From an uncultured Thiohalocapsa sp. (lineage in GTDB: Bacteria; Pseudomonadota; Gammaproteobacteria; Chromatiales; Chromatiaceae): a stretch of 64,000 nucleotides of DNA. This document shows positions 49,615 through 59,850 of the stretch, in pieces; the stretch's first letter is position 1, and the number at the start of each line of letters is the position of its first letter. The notes under the pieces are model-generated. The model was not told the DNA's origin. It saw nothing but the letters and a program-made list of their open reading frames with translations, and did not search any database. The stretch covers positions 59,742-123,741 of the forward strand of contig NZ_CAJXWY010000001.1 in assembly GCF_913062725.1 (NCBI RefSeq), given 5' to 3'. The translations under genes were made by a program, and so were the position numbers.

Positions 49615-50679
49615 TCAGCGCACCAATCCCGTACGCAGCTGCTGAAAGCGCTCCAAGCGTTGCGGATGGATACGGCCCGCTGCCACCGCCGCATGCACGG
49701 CACAGCCAGGCTCATCCTGGTGCCGGCAGTCACGGAAGCGGCACTGGCCGCGCAGCGTGCGCAGCTCCGGGAAGCCATACTCGAGCTGCACCTGGGTGAG
49801 GCCCGCCAGCCGGAAGCTGCGCACCCCCGGCGAGTCGATGAGCCGGCCGCCCTCTGCGACGCCCGACGGCAGCCGGTAGCAGGTGGCCGTGGACGTGGTA
49901 TGACGCCCCAAGCCCGTCGCCGCCGACAACCGACCCACCTGAATGTCCTGGTCCGGCAGCAATGCCTGCACCAGTGAGGATTTACCGACGCCCGACTGCC
50001 CCAGCAGGATGGCGGTCTCGCCGGGCAGATGCGCCAGCAGCGCATCGATGCCGGGCGGCCCCTTGGTGCTGATGGGGCATAGTGGATAACCGAGCCCGGC
50101 GTAGGGCGCCAGGGTGTCGAGGAAGACCGGGCGCGTGGCGGTATCCAGCAGATCCATCTTCGCGACCACCACCAGGGCGCGCACGCCCATCAGCTCCGCG
50201 CCCACCAGATACTGGTCCAGCAGAAAACCGCTCGGTGGCGGCTGCGGGGCCACCACCACGGCCAGCAGCGTCAGATTCGCCGCCAGTGGCTTGTCCCGGC
50301 CGGCATAGTCCGGGCGGCTCAGGGTATTGGCGCGCGCCGCGAGTGCTGTCACCACGCCGCGGCCGGGCTCGGTGGCCACCCAGACGACGTGGTCGCCGCA
50401 CACCGGGTGGCCGAGATGGCGGCGGGCGACGCAGTGGTACAGCATGCCGTCGCCGGCCTCGACGGCGAGATGGGCGCCGTGGCGGGCGACCACCAGGCCC
50501 TGCCGGGCCGGAGTGTCGGCGTCGTGTCCTGCGCCTGCGGGCGTCTGGCCGGTGCCCGCTTGCTCGGCCTCGAGCGTATCGAGGACGGCCTGCGCACGTG
50601 TCTCGAACCGCTGGCGCCGGCGCTCCTGGATGGCCAGGATGCGCCGGCGCTGCTGCTCCGACAGTCGCCGCTTGGGCAC
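49615..50679 (-). CDS. rsgA: Ribosome small-subunit-dependent GTPase RsgA
   Basis: RsgA is a circularly permuted GTPase in late 30S maturation. The 354-residue protein has an OB domain. The G4 motif VVAKMDLLD comes before G1 GQSGVGKSSLVQ, showing the permutation, and DSPGVRSF is the G3 region. A C-terminal zinc motif (CRFRDCRHQDEPGCAV) completes it. The start is GTG 50679, with a basic N-terminus MPKRRLSEQQRRRILAIQ. Confidence 0.95.
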   Translation of the reverse strand: MPKRRLSEQQRRRILAIQERRRQRFETRAQAVLDTLEAEQAGTGQTPAGAGHDADTPARQGLVVARHGAHLAVEAGDGMLYHCVARRHLGHPVCGDHVVWVATEPGRGVVTALAARANTLSRPDYAGRDKPLAANLTLLAVVVAPQPPPSGFLLDQYLVGAELMGVRALVVVAKMDLLDTATRPVFLDTLAPYAGLGYPLCPISTKGPPGIDALLAHLPGETAILLGQSGVGKSSLVQALLPDQDIQVGRLSAATGLGRHTTSTATCYRLPSGVAEGGRLIDSPGVRSFRLAGLTQVQLEYGFPELRTLRGQCRFRDCRHQDEPGCAVHAAVAAGRIHPQRLERFQQLRTGLVR

Positions 50680-50737
50680 TAGCCGGCCGTCCGCCGGTGT
50701 GCCGTGCTGCGCCGCCGCGCCGGCTGTCCGCTCAGGC

Positions 50738-51052
50738 TCACTGATCGAACTTGTAGTACTCCTGATTCAGGCGCTGGGCCACGGCCTGTACTTCCTCCGG
50801 GAACATGCCCGTGTCGAGGTTGGTGTTACAGGCCTCCACCTGCGTCTCGAGCGCGCTGTAGGAGTTGATCTTGCGATTGTCTCGGGTGTACACCTCGCTG
50901 CCGTGGCAACTGGTGCAGTTCTTCTCGATCAGGGCATGGGCGTCGGCGCCTTCGCTGGCCGCAGCCGCGAGGCTCGCCAGCAACAATGCCGTGCCGCCGA
51001 CCAGCAGCGTGCTGGCGGTGAGCAGTTGGACTGTGGGGAACTTCATGCGCAT
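50738..51052 (-). CDS. Small monohaem c-type cytochrome
   Basis: This 104-residue protein has a signal segment (residues 5-32, LLTASTLLVGGTALLLASLAA) and one CxxCH haem site, CTSCHGSEVYTRDNRKINS. A Met ligand is possible in DTGMFPEE. Two conserved-looking Cys-containing segments (one in QVEACNTNLD) suggest a small periplasmic electron carrier. ATG 51052 follows GGAG by seven bases; ATG 51046 is an alternative. It sits between rsgA and orn, where no cytochrome is usual. Confidence 0.85.
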   Translation of the reverse strand: MRMKFPTVQLLTASTLLVGGTALLLASLAAAASEGADAHALIEKNCTSCHGSEVYTRDNRKINSYSALETQVEACNTNLDTGMFPEEVQAVAQRLNQEYYKFDQ

Positions 51053-51161
51053 GGCTATTCTCCAGGAAATCGCTGGGGTTGGATTCTAGCAACGCTCGCC
51101 GCCCTATTGCGCACGATCGCGCTACCATCCCGACAAATCGTGGTGCCGCCGGGAGAAGCCA

Positions 51162-51704
51162 ATGGAGCAAACGGGAAATCTGGTCTGGATCGACCTGGAA
51201 ATGACGGGGCTCGACCCCTTCAACGACCGAATTCTGGAGATCGCCAGCATCGTCACTGACCCGGATCTGACCACGCTGGCGGAGGGACCGGTGCTGGCTA
51301 TCCAGCAGCCGGAGGCCGTGCTCGCGGGCATGGACGAGTGGAACACCCGCCACCACGGCGCGTCCGGTCTGCTGGAGCGGGTGCGCAGCAGCGATATCAC
51401 CGAGGCCGATGCCGAGGCGCAGACGTTGGCCTTTCTGCGCAACTGGTGTCAGCCGAAGCAAGCACCGCTTTGCGGTAACAGCATCTGCCAGGACCGCCGC
51501 TTCCTGGCGCGCTGCATGCCGCGGCTGGAGGCCTTCTTCCATTACCGCAATCTCGACGTCAGCAGCCTCAAGATCCTCGCCCGCCTGTGGGCGCCGGATA
51601 TCGCCGAGGCCTTCAAGAAGCAAAACAAGCACCAGGCGCTCGACGATATTCGCGAGTCCATCGCCGAGCTCAAGCACTATCGTGCGGCGTTGTTGCGGGT
51701 CTGA
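51162..51704 (+). CDS. orn: Oligoribonuclease
   Basis: Orn degrades very short RNAs (nanoRNAs, pGpG). The 180-residue protein has the DEDDh exonuclease residues: [20 protein letters not shown], then [16 protein letters not shown] and [19 protein letters not shown]. The length is standard. A GGGAG-type site precedes the ATG. No tRNA gene follows it. Confidence 0.95.
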   Translation: MEQTGNLVWIDLEMTGLDPFNDRILEIASIVTDPDLTTLAEGPVLAIQQPEAVLAGMDEWNTRHHGASGLLERVRSSDITEADAEAQTLAFLRNWCQPKQAPLCGNSICQDRRFLARCMPRLEAFFHYRNLDVSSLKILARLWAPDIAEAFKKQNKHQALDDIRESIAELKHYRAALLRV

Positions 51705-51841
51705 AGCGGGGCGCCCCTGCCGATCGGGCGGTCGGTGCGGGCTGCTCGGGCGGTGGCGTGGCGGGCGTTGCCGCTGACCCGCGCCATGTCCGGCGGGCAC
51801 GCGCGCGGGCCCGAGCCTGGGCAAGTGCTGATGCTGGTGCG

Positions 51842-52957
51842 CTACGGGCTTACACCATGGGCACTCAACGCCCAACGCACGTGCTCACGCACCAGCAGGC
51901 TCGGGTGGTCGGCGCGCGCCTGCAGTGCCTCGCGCACGGCCGGCGACGGCGCCGCATTACCCAGTGCAACGGCGATGTTGCGTAGCCAGCGCTCGTGGCC
52001 GATGCGGCGGATAGCGCTGCCCTCGGTGTGCTTCAGGAACTCGTCTTCGTCCCACGCGAAGAGCGCCAGCAGCGTCGCCGTGTCCAGTCCTTCGCGCGGC
52101 AGGAAATCGGTCTCTTCGGTGAGGCGTGCGAAGCGATTCCACGGGCAGACCAGCTGGCAATCGTCACAGCCGTAGATGTGGTTGCCCATCCGACTGCGCA
52201 GCGGCTCGGGGATGGGACCGGGGTGCTCGATGGTGAGATACGAGATACAAAGCCGTGCATCCAGCACATAGGGCGCGACGATGGCGTCCGTCGGGCAGAT
52301 GTCGATACAGGCCTTGCAACGCCCGCAGTGGTCCTGGGCCGGCGGGTCCGTGGGCAGATCCAGATCGCAATAGATCTCGCCCAGAAAAAACCAGGAACCG
52401 GCCTGTGGATTGATGACATTCGTGTGCTTGCCGATCCAGCCGAGCCCGGCCTTCTGCGCCAGTGGCTTCTCCATGACCGGCGCCGAGTCCACGAACACGC
52501 GGTAGCCGAAGGCGCCGATCTGGGCCTCGATGCGCTGGGCGAGGCGCTTCAGGCGCTGGCGCAGCACTTTATGATAGTCCCGCCCCAGCGCATAGCGGGA
52601 CACGAAGGCTTGCCCGGGGTCGGCGAGCACGCGCTCGATATTCACCTGATATTCGGGCAGATAGTCCATGCGCACGGAGATCACCCGCAGGGTGCCCGGC
52701 ACCAGCTCGGCGGGCCGCGTGCGCTTGTTGCCGTGGCGCGCGAGCCAGTCCATGTGGCCGTGCATGTCCTGCTCCAGCCAGGCGCCCAGACGCGCTTCGG
52801 CGAGGCTGAGGTCGCAATCGGCGATGCCCACTTGCTGGAAGCCCAGCTCTTCACCCCAATGCTTGATCGCAGCCGCGAGGCGCGCGGCATCGGCCGCCGA
52901 CACGGCGGTGGCGGATTCGTCGGCGGGTGCCGGTGTATCGGCGTTGGCGTCTGTCAC
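51842..52957 (-). CDS. queG: Epoxyqueuosine reductase
   Basis: QueG performs the last step of queuosine tRNA modification with cobalamin and two 4Fe-4S clusters. Cluster motifs are CGRCKACIDICPTDAI and CDDCQLVCPWN. GLGWIGKHTNVINP and FLGEIYCDLDL are characteristic, and a HEAT-like C-terminus ends the protein. The start is uncertain: GTG 52957 gives 371 residues, and an in-frame ATG at 53107 would add 50 residues of poor similarity. It faces away from nnr. Confidence 0.9.
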   Translation of the reverse strand: MTDANADTPAPADESATAVSAADAARLAAAIKHWGEELGFQQVGIADCDLSLAEARLGAWLEQDMHGHMDWLARHGNKRTRPAELVPGTLRVISVRMDYLPEYQVNIERVLADPGQAFVSRYALGRDYHKVLRQRLKRLAQRIEAQIGAFGYRVFVDSAPVMEKPLAQKAGLGWIGKHTNVINPQAGSWFFLGEIYCDLDLPTDPPAQDHCGRCKACIDICPTDAIVAPYVLDARLCISYLTIEHPGPIPEPLRSRMGNHIYGCDDCQLVCPWNRFARLTEETDFLPREGLDTATLLALFAWDEDEFLKHTEGSAIRRIGHERWLRNIAVALGNAAPSPAVREALQARADHPSLLVREHVRWALSAHGVSP

Positions 52958-53218
52958 AATCGTCAATTCGCTGAGGCAAACATGCCGGTTATTGCTGCAG
53001 AGACGCGGGCCGGGATGCGTCTGTCGCGTCCGCTCGACAGCAGCATGTGCTCGGCCCCAGGATTTCCGCTGCCGCGGGGCCCGGCGCTGCGTCGCCCGTG
53101 TTGCCATCACCACGCCGCCGGGCGGCGAAGGCGGTGCCGGTGATTCGGGTCGCGGGTCTCGGGTCACGGCCGCAGACGCGTTCAGCATTTATCCTATGAC
53201 GCTCGCGTTGCTCGTACT

Positions 53219-54736
53219 GTGGTGCACACTGTGCCAGAAATACAACCCATCCCCTATGCGCTTTATCGCGCCGCGCAAGTCCGCGCCCTGGACCGCTGCG
53301 CCATCGATCGCCATGGCATCGCCGCCGCCGAGCTGATGCGGCGTGCGGGGCGTGGCGCCTTCGAGCTGTTGCGGGCACGTTGGCCGCAGGCCCGCCGTGT
53401 GCTGGTGCTCGCCGGTGCCGGCAATAATGGCGGCGATGGCTATGTGCTCGCCGCCGCGGCCCTCGCAGCCGGACTCGACGTGCGCCTGCTGACCCTGGGC
53501 GACCATACCCGGCTGTCCGCGGCGAGCGCGGCCGCCGCCGCGCACTTCGCCGAGCAAGGCGGTGTGGCGGCGCCCTTCCGCCGCCTGCCGGGTGATGTGG
53601 ATGTCATCGTCGACGCGCTGCTCGGCACTGGTCTCACGCGCGCGCCCAGCGGACCCTGGGCCGCGGCCATCGACGCCGTCAACGCCAGTCGCGCCCCGGT
53701 GCTGGCACTGGATCTCCCATCCGGACTCGATGCCGATACGGGTCGGGTCCCGGGCGTCGCGGTGCGGGCGGCGGTGACCATGAGCTTCATCGCCCTCAAG
53801 CAGGGTTGTTTCACCGCCAGCGGGCCCGCCTACTGCGGTGTGGTGCACTTCGACGGGCTCGCGGTACCACCGGCGATCTACGCCAGTGAAGTGCTCTCGG
53901 CGCGGCGGGTGGATTGGCGCAAGGAGCGCGAGCTGCTGGCGCCGCGAGCCGCAGACGCCCACAAGGGCAGCGCCGGGCATGTGCTGGTGGTGGGCGGGGC
54001 ACCCGGCACCTCAGGCGCGGCCAGGCTCAGCGGCGAGGCGGCGCTGCGCGCCGGTGCTGGCCTGGTGAGCGTCGCCACCCATCCGGCGCACGCGGCCCTG
54101 CTGAATCTGACTCGGCCGGAGCTCATGGTGCAGGCCGTGCGCGCGGCGGATAGCCTGGCGCAAGCGGCGGCCCGGGCGGATGTCATCGCAGTCGGACCGG
54201 GTCTCGGGCGCGACGCCTGGGGCCGGGCGCTGTTCGAGGCGGTATTGACGCTGGAACGCCCGCTGGTGGTGGATGCCGACGCCCTGAACCTGCTCGCCCG
54301 CGCGCCGCGCCGACGCGAGCAATGGATTCTGACCCCGCATCCCGGCGAGGCCGCACGCCTGCTCGATCAGGACGTGGCGGACATCGAGCGGGACCGCTTT
54401 GCGGCGGCCGCGGCGCTGCAGGCACGCTATGGGGGGGCGGTGGTGCTCAAGGGCGCCGGCAGCATCGTCCACGGCCCGGGGCAGCGGCCACCGGCGGTCT
54501 GCAGCGACGGCAATCCGGCCATGGCGAGCGCCGGCATGGGTGACGCACTCACCGGGATCATCGCCGCCCTCTGGGCCCAGGCGCCGGCCCTGGACCCACA
54601 GCAGGTCGCCACCGCGGGGGTCTGCCTGCATGCGGCGGCGGGCGATCGCGCCGCCGGCGGTGCCGACCGCGGGCTGCTCGCCGGAGACCTGGTGAACGAA
54701 GTGCCGCGGCTGTTCGCGGCGGGAGCGCTGCCATGA
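53219..54736 (+). CDS. nnr: Bifunctional NAD(P)H-hydrate repair enzyme
   Basis: The chain of about 505 residues joins an N-terminal epimerase (YjeF_N, about 1-210) to an ADP-dependent dehydratase (about 225-505). The epimerase shows RAAQVRALDRCAIDR, VLAGAGNNGGDGYVLA and LGTGLTR. The dehydratase shows KGSAGHVLVVGGAPGTSGAARLS, TPHPGEAARLL and GNPAMASAGMGDALTGIIA. GTG starts at 53219, 53222 and 53231 are all possible and no Shine-Dalgarno decides. Its stop overlaps the tsaE ATG (ATGA). Confidence 0.93.
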   Translation: MVHTVPEIQPIPYALYRAAQVRALDRCAIDRHGIAAAELMRRAGRGAFELLRARWPQARRVLVLAGAGNNGGDGYVLAAAALAAGLDVRLLTLGDHTRLSAASAAAAAHFAEQGGVAAPFRRLPGDVDVIVDALLGTGLTRAPSGPWAAAIDAVNASRAPVLALDLPSGLDADTGRVPGVAVRAAVTMSFIALKQGCFTASGPAYCGVVHFDGLAVPPAIYASEVLSARRVDWRKERELLAPRAADAHKGSAGHVLVVGGAPGTSGAARLSGEAALRAGAGLVSVATHPAHAALLNLTRPELMVQAVRAADSLAQAAARADVIAVGPGLGRDAWGRALFEAVLTLERPLVVDADALNLLARAPRRREQWILTPHPGEAARLLDQDVADIERDRFAAAAALQARYGGAVVLKGAGSIVHGPGQRPPAVCSDGNPAMASAGMGDALTGIIAALWAQAPALDPQQVATAGVCLHAAAGDRAAGGADRGLLAGDLVNEVPRLFAAGALP

Positions 54737-55260
54737 CCATCGACGCTGCCATCGAGCGTTTTGCCGCCGACGAGGCGGCCCAGCTCGCCTGGGGCGCCAC
54801 ACTGGGGACGTTGCTGTGCGCGCCGGCGGGGCCGGCGCCGGGACTGGCGCGAGACGGCGCCCTGGTGTTCCTCACCGGCGAGCTCGGCGCTGGTAAGACG
54901 ACGCTGGTTCGTGGGCTGTTACGGGGATTGGGCCATGCAGGGCCGGTCCGCAGTCCCACATATACGCTGGTCGAGAGCTTCGAGCTGCCGCGGGCACGGG
55001 TGCACCATCTGGATCTCTACCGCCTCGGCGATGCGGAGGAGCTCGAGTATCTCGGCATCCGCGATCTGCTCGATGGTGCCAGCCTGGTGCTGGTGGAATG
55101 GCCGGAGCGGGGTGCGGGGGTGTTGCCGGCGCCGGATCTCACCGTCCACATCGCCCCCCGGGACAGCGGACGTGTGCTGTCGTTCACGCCGGCGCCGGCG
55201 TGGCAATCGGTGCTCAGCGCAGGGCTGCCGCCGGCGCCCATCGCTGCGCCCGGCTCGTAA
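54733..55260 (+). CDS. tsaE: tRNA threonylcarbamoyl modification ATPase
   Basis: TsaE drives the TsaBDE step of t6A37 synthesis. The 175-residue P-loop protein has GELGAGKTTLVRGLLRGLGH, then SPTYTLVESFEL and HHLDLYRL, and VLVEWPERG. It overlaps nnr by four bases and precedes the amidase by about 195 bases, which are less GC-rich and hold no gene. Confidence 0.93.
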   Translation: MTIDAAIERFAADEAAQLAWGATLGTLLCAPAGPAPGLARDGALVFLTGELGAGKTTLVRGLLRGLGHAGPVRSPTYTLVESFELPRARVHHLDLYRLGDAEELEYLGIRDLLDGASLVLVEWPERGAGVLPAPDLTVHIAPRDSGRVLSFTPAPAWQSVLSAGLPPAPIAAPGS

Positions 55261-55455
55261 CGCAGCGGCTACGAAGACGGCGCGACGGCGCCGGTGTGGC
55301 GTGTGCGCCAATGGCGTACTTCCACCACAAAAACCCTTGTATCGTCTGAAGAATCCGATGCAACAACCCGGATATGCTTGGAATGGTGGATGCCCTGGTG
55401 CTATGCTTCGAGCAACGCATTTTGCGCACCGAAGACTCTGTTCAGGGGCTTCGAC

Positions 55456-56748
55456 ATGGCATCCGGACCGACACGCACATCAATCACAGCCAGCCTCGCG
55501 AGCCTCTCGGCACTGTTGCTGTTAGCCGTCTCCCTCGTCGCAACGGCGGGGCAGGTGCATATCCATGGCGCACGCATCTGGAATGGGCCCGATCACACGC
55601 GTGTCGTGCTCGATACGGCGGCGCCTATCCGTCACCGGGTGTTCTCCCTCGACGACCCCCACCGTCTGGTGGTGGATATCACCGACGCCCGACTGAGCGG
55701 CGATCTGCCCGCCGCCGCGGTGGATGACGTACTGGTGGCGGGGCTGCGCAGCGGTGTGCGCCAGGGCGACGATCTCCGTGTGGTGCTGGATCTGAAGCAA
55801 CCGGTAAAAGCCAAGAGCTTCCAGCTGAAGCCCAACGGCACCTACGGGCACCGGCTGGTCATCGACGTGTCGGCGCGCTCACTGCCGGCACAGGCGCAGC
55901 TGGCGAGCCGGGCTGCAACGTCGACAGCCTCGGCGCCGGCCGGTGGCGTGCGCGATCGCGATGTGATCATCGCCGTGGACGCCGGCCATGGCGGGGAGGA
56001 TCCCGGCGCCATCGGTGCGGGCGGCACCTACGAGAAGCACGTGACCCTGGCCATTTCGCGCAAGCTCGCCGCGCGCATCAACCGCCAACAGGGCATGCGC
56101 GCGGTGCTGATCCGCGACGGCGACTATTTCATCTCACTGCGCCAGCGGATCGCCAAGGCGCGCGCGCAACAGGCAGACCTGTTCGTCTCCATCCACGCCG
56201 ACGCCTTCAAGGATCGCCGTGTGCGCGGATCATCGGTATACACCCTCTCCAACGGCGGCGCCACCAGCGAAGCGGCCAAGTGGCTCGCCGAGCGGGAGAA
56301 TCGCGCCGATCTCATCGGCGGTGTCAGCCTGGCGGAGCAGAACGACGTGCTCGCCGGCGTGCTGCTGGACATGACCCAGAACGCGACCCTCGAACACAGC
56401 AGCATCGCCGCCGAGCGCGTGCTGTCCAAGCTGCGCGCCCTCGGGGACGTGCATCAGACACGCATCCAGAAAGCGGGCTTTGCGGTGCTGAAATCACCGG
56501 ATATCCCGTCCATGCTAGTGGAAACGGCCTTCATCTCCAACCCGGACGAGGAGAAGCGGCTGCGCAGCGGCAACTATCAGCAAAAGCTCGCGGACTCTCT
56601 GGTGCAGGGCATCATCGATTACTTCGAGGACTATCCGCCCCCGGGCACGCGCTTCGCCCGCGATGACACACCCAGCGGGGACGACCTCGGCGCCGTTCTG
56701 CCGGGGGTGCATGCCCCGGCCGTCGCCGACCACCTCGCCCGGCGTTAG
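55456..56748 (+). CDS. amiB: N-acetylmuramoyl-L-alanine amidase (AMIN + Amidase_3)
   Basis: The 430-residue exported amidase cuts septal peptidoglycan. A signal segment (about 8-31) precedes an AMIN domain (VHIHGARIWNGPDHTRVVLDT). The zinc amidase domain has VDAGHGGEDPGAIGAGGTYEKHVTLA, SIHADAF and ETAFISNPDEEKRL. No LysM domain is seen at the C-terminus, so it is AmiC-like in domain set although in the amiB position of the cluster. The ATG at 55456 follows an AGGGG element. Confidence 0.88.
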   Translation: MASGPTRTSITASLASLSALLLLAVSLVATAGQVHIHGARIWNGPDHTRVVLDTAAPIRHRVFSLDDPHRLVVDITDARLSGDLPAAAVDDVLVAGLRSGVRQGDDLRVVLDLKQPVKAKSFQLKPNGTYGHRLVIDVSARSLPAQAQLASRAATSTASAPAGGVRDRDVIIAVDAGHGGEDPGAIGAGGTYEKHVTLAISRKLAARINRQQGMRAVLIRDGDYFISLRQRIAKARAQQADLFVSIHADAFKDRRVRGSSVYTLSNGGATSEAAKWLAERENRADLIGGVSLAEQNDVLAGVLLDMTQNATLEHSSIAAERVLSKLRALGDVHQTRIQKAGFAVLKSPDIPSMLVETAFISNPDEEKRLRSGNYQQKLADSLVQGIIDYFEDYPPPGTRFARDDTPSGDDLGAVLPGVHAPAVADHLARR

Positions 56749-56815
56749 CGCCCGCGCACAACAAGGCAGGGTCGCCGGCTTGCGGACCGGGTCGGCTTCT
56801 GGTTCCATCCGCGCC

Positions 56816-58672
56816 ATGCCGACGATCCACCCCCTGCCCGCCCAGCTCATCAACCAGATCGCCGCCGGCGAGGTCATCGAGCGCCCGGCCTCCGTGGTGA
56901 AGGAACTGGTGGAGAACAGCCTGGATGCGGGTGCCCGCAGCTTGCGTGTCGACTTGGAGCAGGGTGGCATCAAGCTGATTCGGGTCACGGACGATGGCAT
57001 GGGCCTTGGGTGCGACGATTTGTCGCTGGCCGTCGCCCGCCACGCCACGAGCAAGATCGCGAGCCTGGACGATCTGGAAGGCGTTGCGACCCTGGGCTTT
57101 CGCGGCGAGGCCCTGCCGAGCATCGCATCGGTGTCGCGGTTCACGCTCACCTCCCGCCGCGATGGTGACGAGCATGGCTGGTGTCTGCGTTGCGACGGCA
57201 GTGATCGGCCCGAGCCAGCGCAGCCCGCGGCCCATGGTGTGGGCACGAGCGTCGAAGTTCGGGATCTCTTCTACAACGTGCCCGCACGGCGCAAATTCCT
57301 GCGCACCGAGCGCACCGAGCTTGGACACATCGACCAACTGCTGACGCGCTTCGCGCTGGCCCGGGGCAACCTCAGCCTGCGACTGACCCACAACGGGCGG
57401 GTCTCCCTGGAGCTTGCGGGCGCGGCTGCCGCCCTGGCCCCGGAGCGCCTGCAGCGCCTGCTCGGCGAGGCCTTCCTCGCCCACGCCCTGGCGGTGGACG
57501 ACACGGCGGTGGGGCTGCGTCTGCATGGTCTGGTGGCGAGTCCCGCCTTCGCCCGCAGCCAGGGGGACATGCAATTCTTCTATGTCAACGGCCGGCTGGT
57601 GCGCGACAAGCTGGTGAACCATGCCGTGCGCCAGGCCTACCGCGACGTGCTGCACCACAGCCGCCATCCGGCGTTCCTGCTCTTTTTGGAGCTGCCGCCG
57701 CGGCAGGTGGACGTCAACGTGCATCCCGCCAAGCACGAGGTCCGCTTCCGCGAGTCCCGGCAGGTGCACGATTTCATCTTCCGCGCCCTGCACCGGCGAC
57801 TGGCGGCGGGGCAGGGGCTGGCGGGCGCCGACGCCGCCGCCACTCGGCCACAGGCGGCGCCGGCGCCGGAGACCGATGCCGCGGTGACCGCCGTCCCGGC
57901 GCGCCCCGCCGGCACCGCAGCACGCGTGCTGCCACTGGGCATCGAAGATGCATCCGGTGGGTACCGGCCCGGCGGCGCCTACGGCGGGCGGCCCGGCGGC
58001 GCCGCGGCGGCGGCGGCACTGGCGTTCCAACGGCCGGCGCCATCTGCGCAGGCGGCGGCTGCGACGGCGCCGCAGCCGGGCGCCGACCGGCCGCCCCTGG
58101 GCTTTGCCATCGGCCAGCTGAACGGCATTTATGTGCTGGCCGAGACCGAGGAGGGGCTCATCATCGTGGATATGCATGCGGCGCACGAGCGCATTGGCTA
58201 CGAGCGCCTGAAACAGGCTATACATGGCAAGGCGCTCGTGCGCCAGGCGCTCCTGATGCCGGTATCCGTGCGGGTCAGCCAGGCGGAAGCGGACCTCGCC
58301 GAGACGCACGCGGCTTTGCTCGAGCGCCTTGGCCTCGTGGTCGGCCGTCTCGGGGAGACGCAGCTGGTGGTACGCGAGCTTCCGGCCCTGCTGGCGCAGG
58401 CCCACGCCGAGCAATTGCTGCGCGACGTGCTCGCCGATCTCGGCACCGAAGGCCGCAGCGAGCGCATCGAGGCCGCCGTGGATGCGCTGCTCGCCACGAT
58501 GGCCTGCCATGGTGCCGTGCGCGCGAACCGCCGCCTGACACTCGCCGAGATGAACGCCCTGCTGCGGGAGATGGAGCGCACCGAGCGCGCCGATCAGTGT
58601 AACCACGGCCGTCCCACCTGGACGCGACTGACCCAGCGCGAGCTGGATGCGCTCTTTTTGCGCGGGCGCTGA
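56816..58672 (+). CDS. mutL: DNA mismatch repair protein MutL
   Basis: The 618-residue GHKL ATPase has LINQIAAGEVIERPASVVKELVENSLDAGA, DDGMGLG and TLGFRGEALPSI. A Gly/Ala/Pro-rich linker spans about 375-425. The C-terminal domain shows VDMHAAHERIGYE, which fits the endonuclease pattern D-x-H-A-x2-E-x4-E with Met for Gln, plus ACHGAVRANR and QCNHGRP. The presence of these motifs suggests a nicking MutL rather than the E. coli type. It starts at ATG 56816, after an in-frame extension overlapping the amidase that is rejected. Confidence 0.94.
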   Translation: MPTIHPLPAQLINQIAAGEVIERPASVVKELVENSLDAGARSLRVDLEQGGIKLIRVTDDGMGLGCDDLSLAVARHATSKIASLDDLEGVATLGFRGEALPSIASVSRFTLTSRRDGDEHGWCLRCDGSDRPEPAQPAAHGVGTSVEVRDLFYNVPARRKFLRTERTELGHIDQLLTRFALARGNLSLRLTHNGRVSLELAGAAAALAPERLQRLLGEAFLAHALAVDDTAVGLRLHGLVASPAFARSQGDMQFFYVNGRLVRDKLVNHAVRQAYRDVLHHSRHPAFLLFLELPPRQVDVNVHPAKHEVRFRESRQVHDFIFRALHRRLAAGQGLAGADAAATRPQAAPAPETDAAVTAVPARPAGTAARVLPLGIEDASGGYRPGGAYGGRPGGAAAAAALAFQRPAPSAQAAAATAPQPGADRPPLGFAIGQLNGIYVLAETEEGLIIVDMHAAHERIGYERLKQAIHGKALVRQALLMPVSVRVSQAEADLAETHAALLERLGLVVGRLGETQLVVRELPALLAQAHAEQLLRDVLADLGTEGRSERIEAAVDALLATMACHGAVRANRRLTLAEMNALLREMERTERADQCNHGRPTWTRLTQRELDALFLRGR

Positions 58673-59677
58673 GTGACTCCGGCGGGGGCGGGGGCGGTGC
58701 CAGCAGTGGGGCGGGGCGCAGGCGGCGCAGGCCAGGCCTGGCCACTGGTGCTGATCATGGGCCCCACGGCGGCGGGCAAGACCGAACTGGCGCTCGCGCT
58801 CGTGGACGCGCTGGCTCCGGTGCTGCCCTGCGAGATCGTGAGCGTCGACTCGGCGCTGGTCTACCGTGGCATGGATATCGGCACCGCCAAGCCCTCGCCG
58901 GCGCTGCGGGCACGCTACCCGCACCGGCTCGTGGATATCTGCGACCCGGCGGAGACTTACTCCGCGGCGCGCTTTCGCGCGGACGCCCTGGCCGCCATCG
59001 CAGACATTCGCGCCCGCGGTGCGCTGGCGCTGTTGGTCGGCGGCACCATGCTGTACTTCCGGGCACTGCTGCGCGGGCTCGCGCCGATGCCGGCGGCGCA
59101 TCCTGCGCTGCGCGAACGGCTCGCGCAGGAGGCGCGCGCGCGCGGGCCCGCGGGGATGCACCGTTGGCTGGCGGACGTGGACCCCGCCGCCGCCGCACGC
59201 ATCCATCCCCACGACCCACAGCGGGTGCAACGGGCCCTGGAAGTCTACCTGGCCAGCGGGCAGCCCATGAGCAGCCTCTGGCACGCCGCCGATACGGGCC
59301 TGGATCTGCCCACCATCAAGCTGGTGCGCGCGCCGCGCGAGCGCTCGATACTGCATGCGCGCATCGAGCGGCGCTTCGATGCCATGCTCGCAGCAGGCTT
59401 CCTCGACGAAGTGCGCGCCCTGATGGGCCGCGCTGATCTGTCGGCGGAGCTGCCTTCCATGCGCGCCGTGGGCTATCGCCAGGCCTGGGCGCATCTCGCC
59501 GGCGCCTTTGATGCGGCGCAGCTGCGCACGCGCGCGCTCGCAGCCACCCGCCAGCTCGCCAAGCGGCAATACACCTGGCTGCGCAGTGAGCCCGACTGCG
59601 CCTGGCTCCGGGACGATGCGGCGGCGCTCACCCAGGCACTGGCGATTCTCAAGCGCCACGCGGTGCCGATGGCTTGA
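58673..59677 (+). CDS. miaA: tRNA dimethylallyltransferase
   Basis: MiaA adds the i6A group to A37 of UNN-decoding tRNAs. The 334-residue protein has the P-loop [17 protein letters not shown], then [39 protein letters not shown] and [16 protein letters not shown]. The GTG directly after the mutL stop is the annotated start; it adds a Gly/Ala-rich stretch before the P-loop, so a GTG a few codons later is possible. Confidence 0.95.
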   Translation: MTPAGAGAVPAVGRGAGGAGQAWPLVLIMGPTAAGKTELALALVDALAPVLPCEIVSVDSALVYRGMDIGTAKPSPALRARYPHRLVDICDPAETYSAARFRADALAAIADIRARGALALLVGGTMLYFRALLRGLAPMPAAHPALRERLAQEARARGPAGMHRWLADVDPAAAARIHPHDPQRVQRALEVYLASGQPMSSLWHAADTGLDLPTIKLVRAPRERSILHARIERRFDAMLAAGFLDEVRALMGRADLSAELPSMRAVGYRQAWAHLAGAFDAAQLRTRALAATRQLAKRQYTWLRSEPDCAWLRDDAAALTQALAILKRHAVPMA

Positions 59678-59850
59678 GCGAAAGCCTGCGCGTCCCGGCG
59701 AACGATGCGAGATCCGCGCTCGGCGGTGGCGTTTTTCCCGCGCCGCCAACGGGGCGGATATGGTATTTTCGACTCTTTGATGCGCCTGATACTCAAGCAA
59801 CACCGGCTGCGGAACAACCGACCGGTGCGAAACAATATGGAGTCATAACA

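Noticed and set aside
56612..59803. 1063-codon minus-strand frame over mutL and miaA
   Set aside because: Antisense to two genes with clear motifs, and composition is shadow-like.
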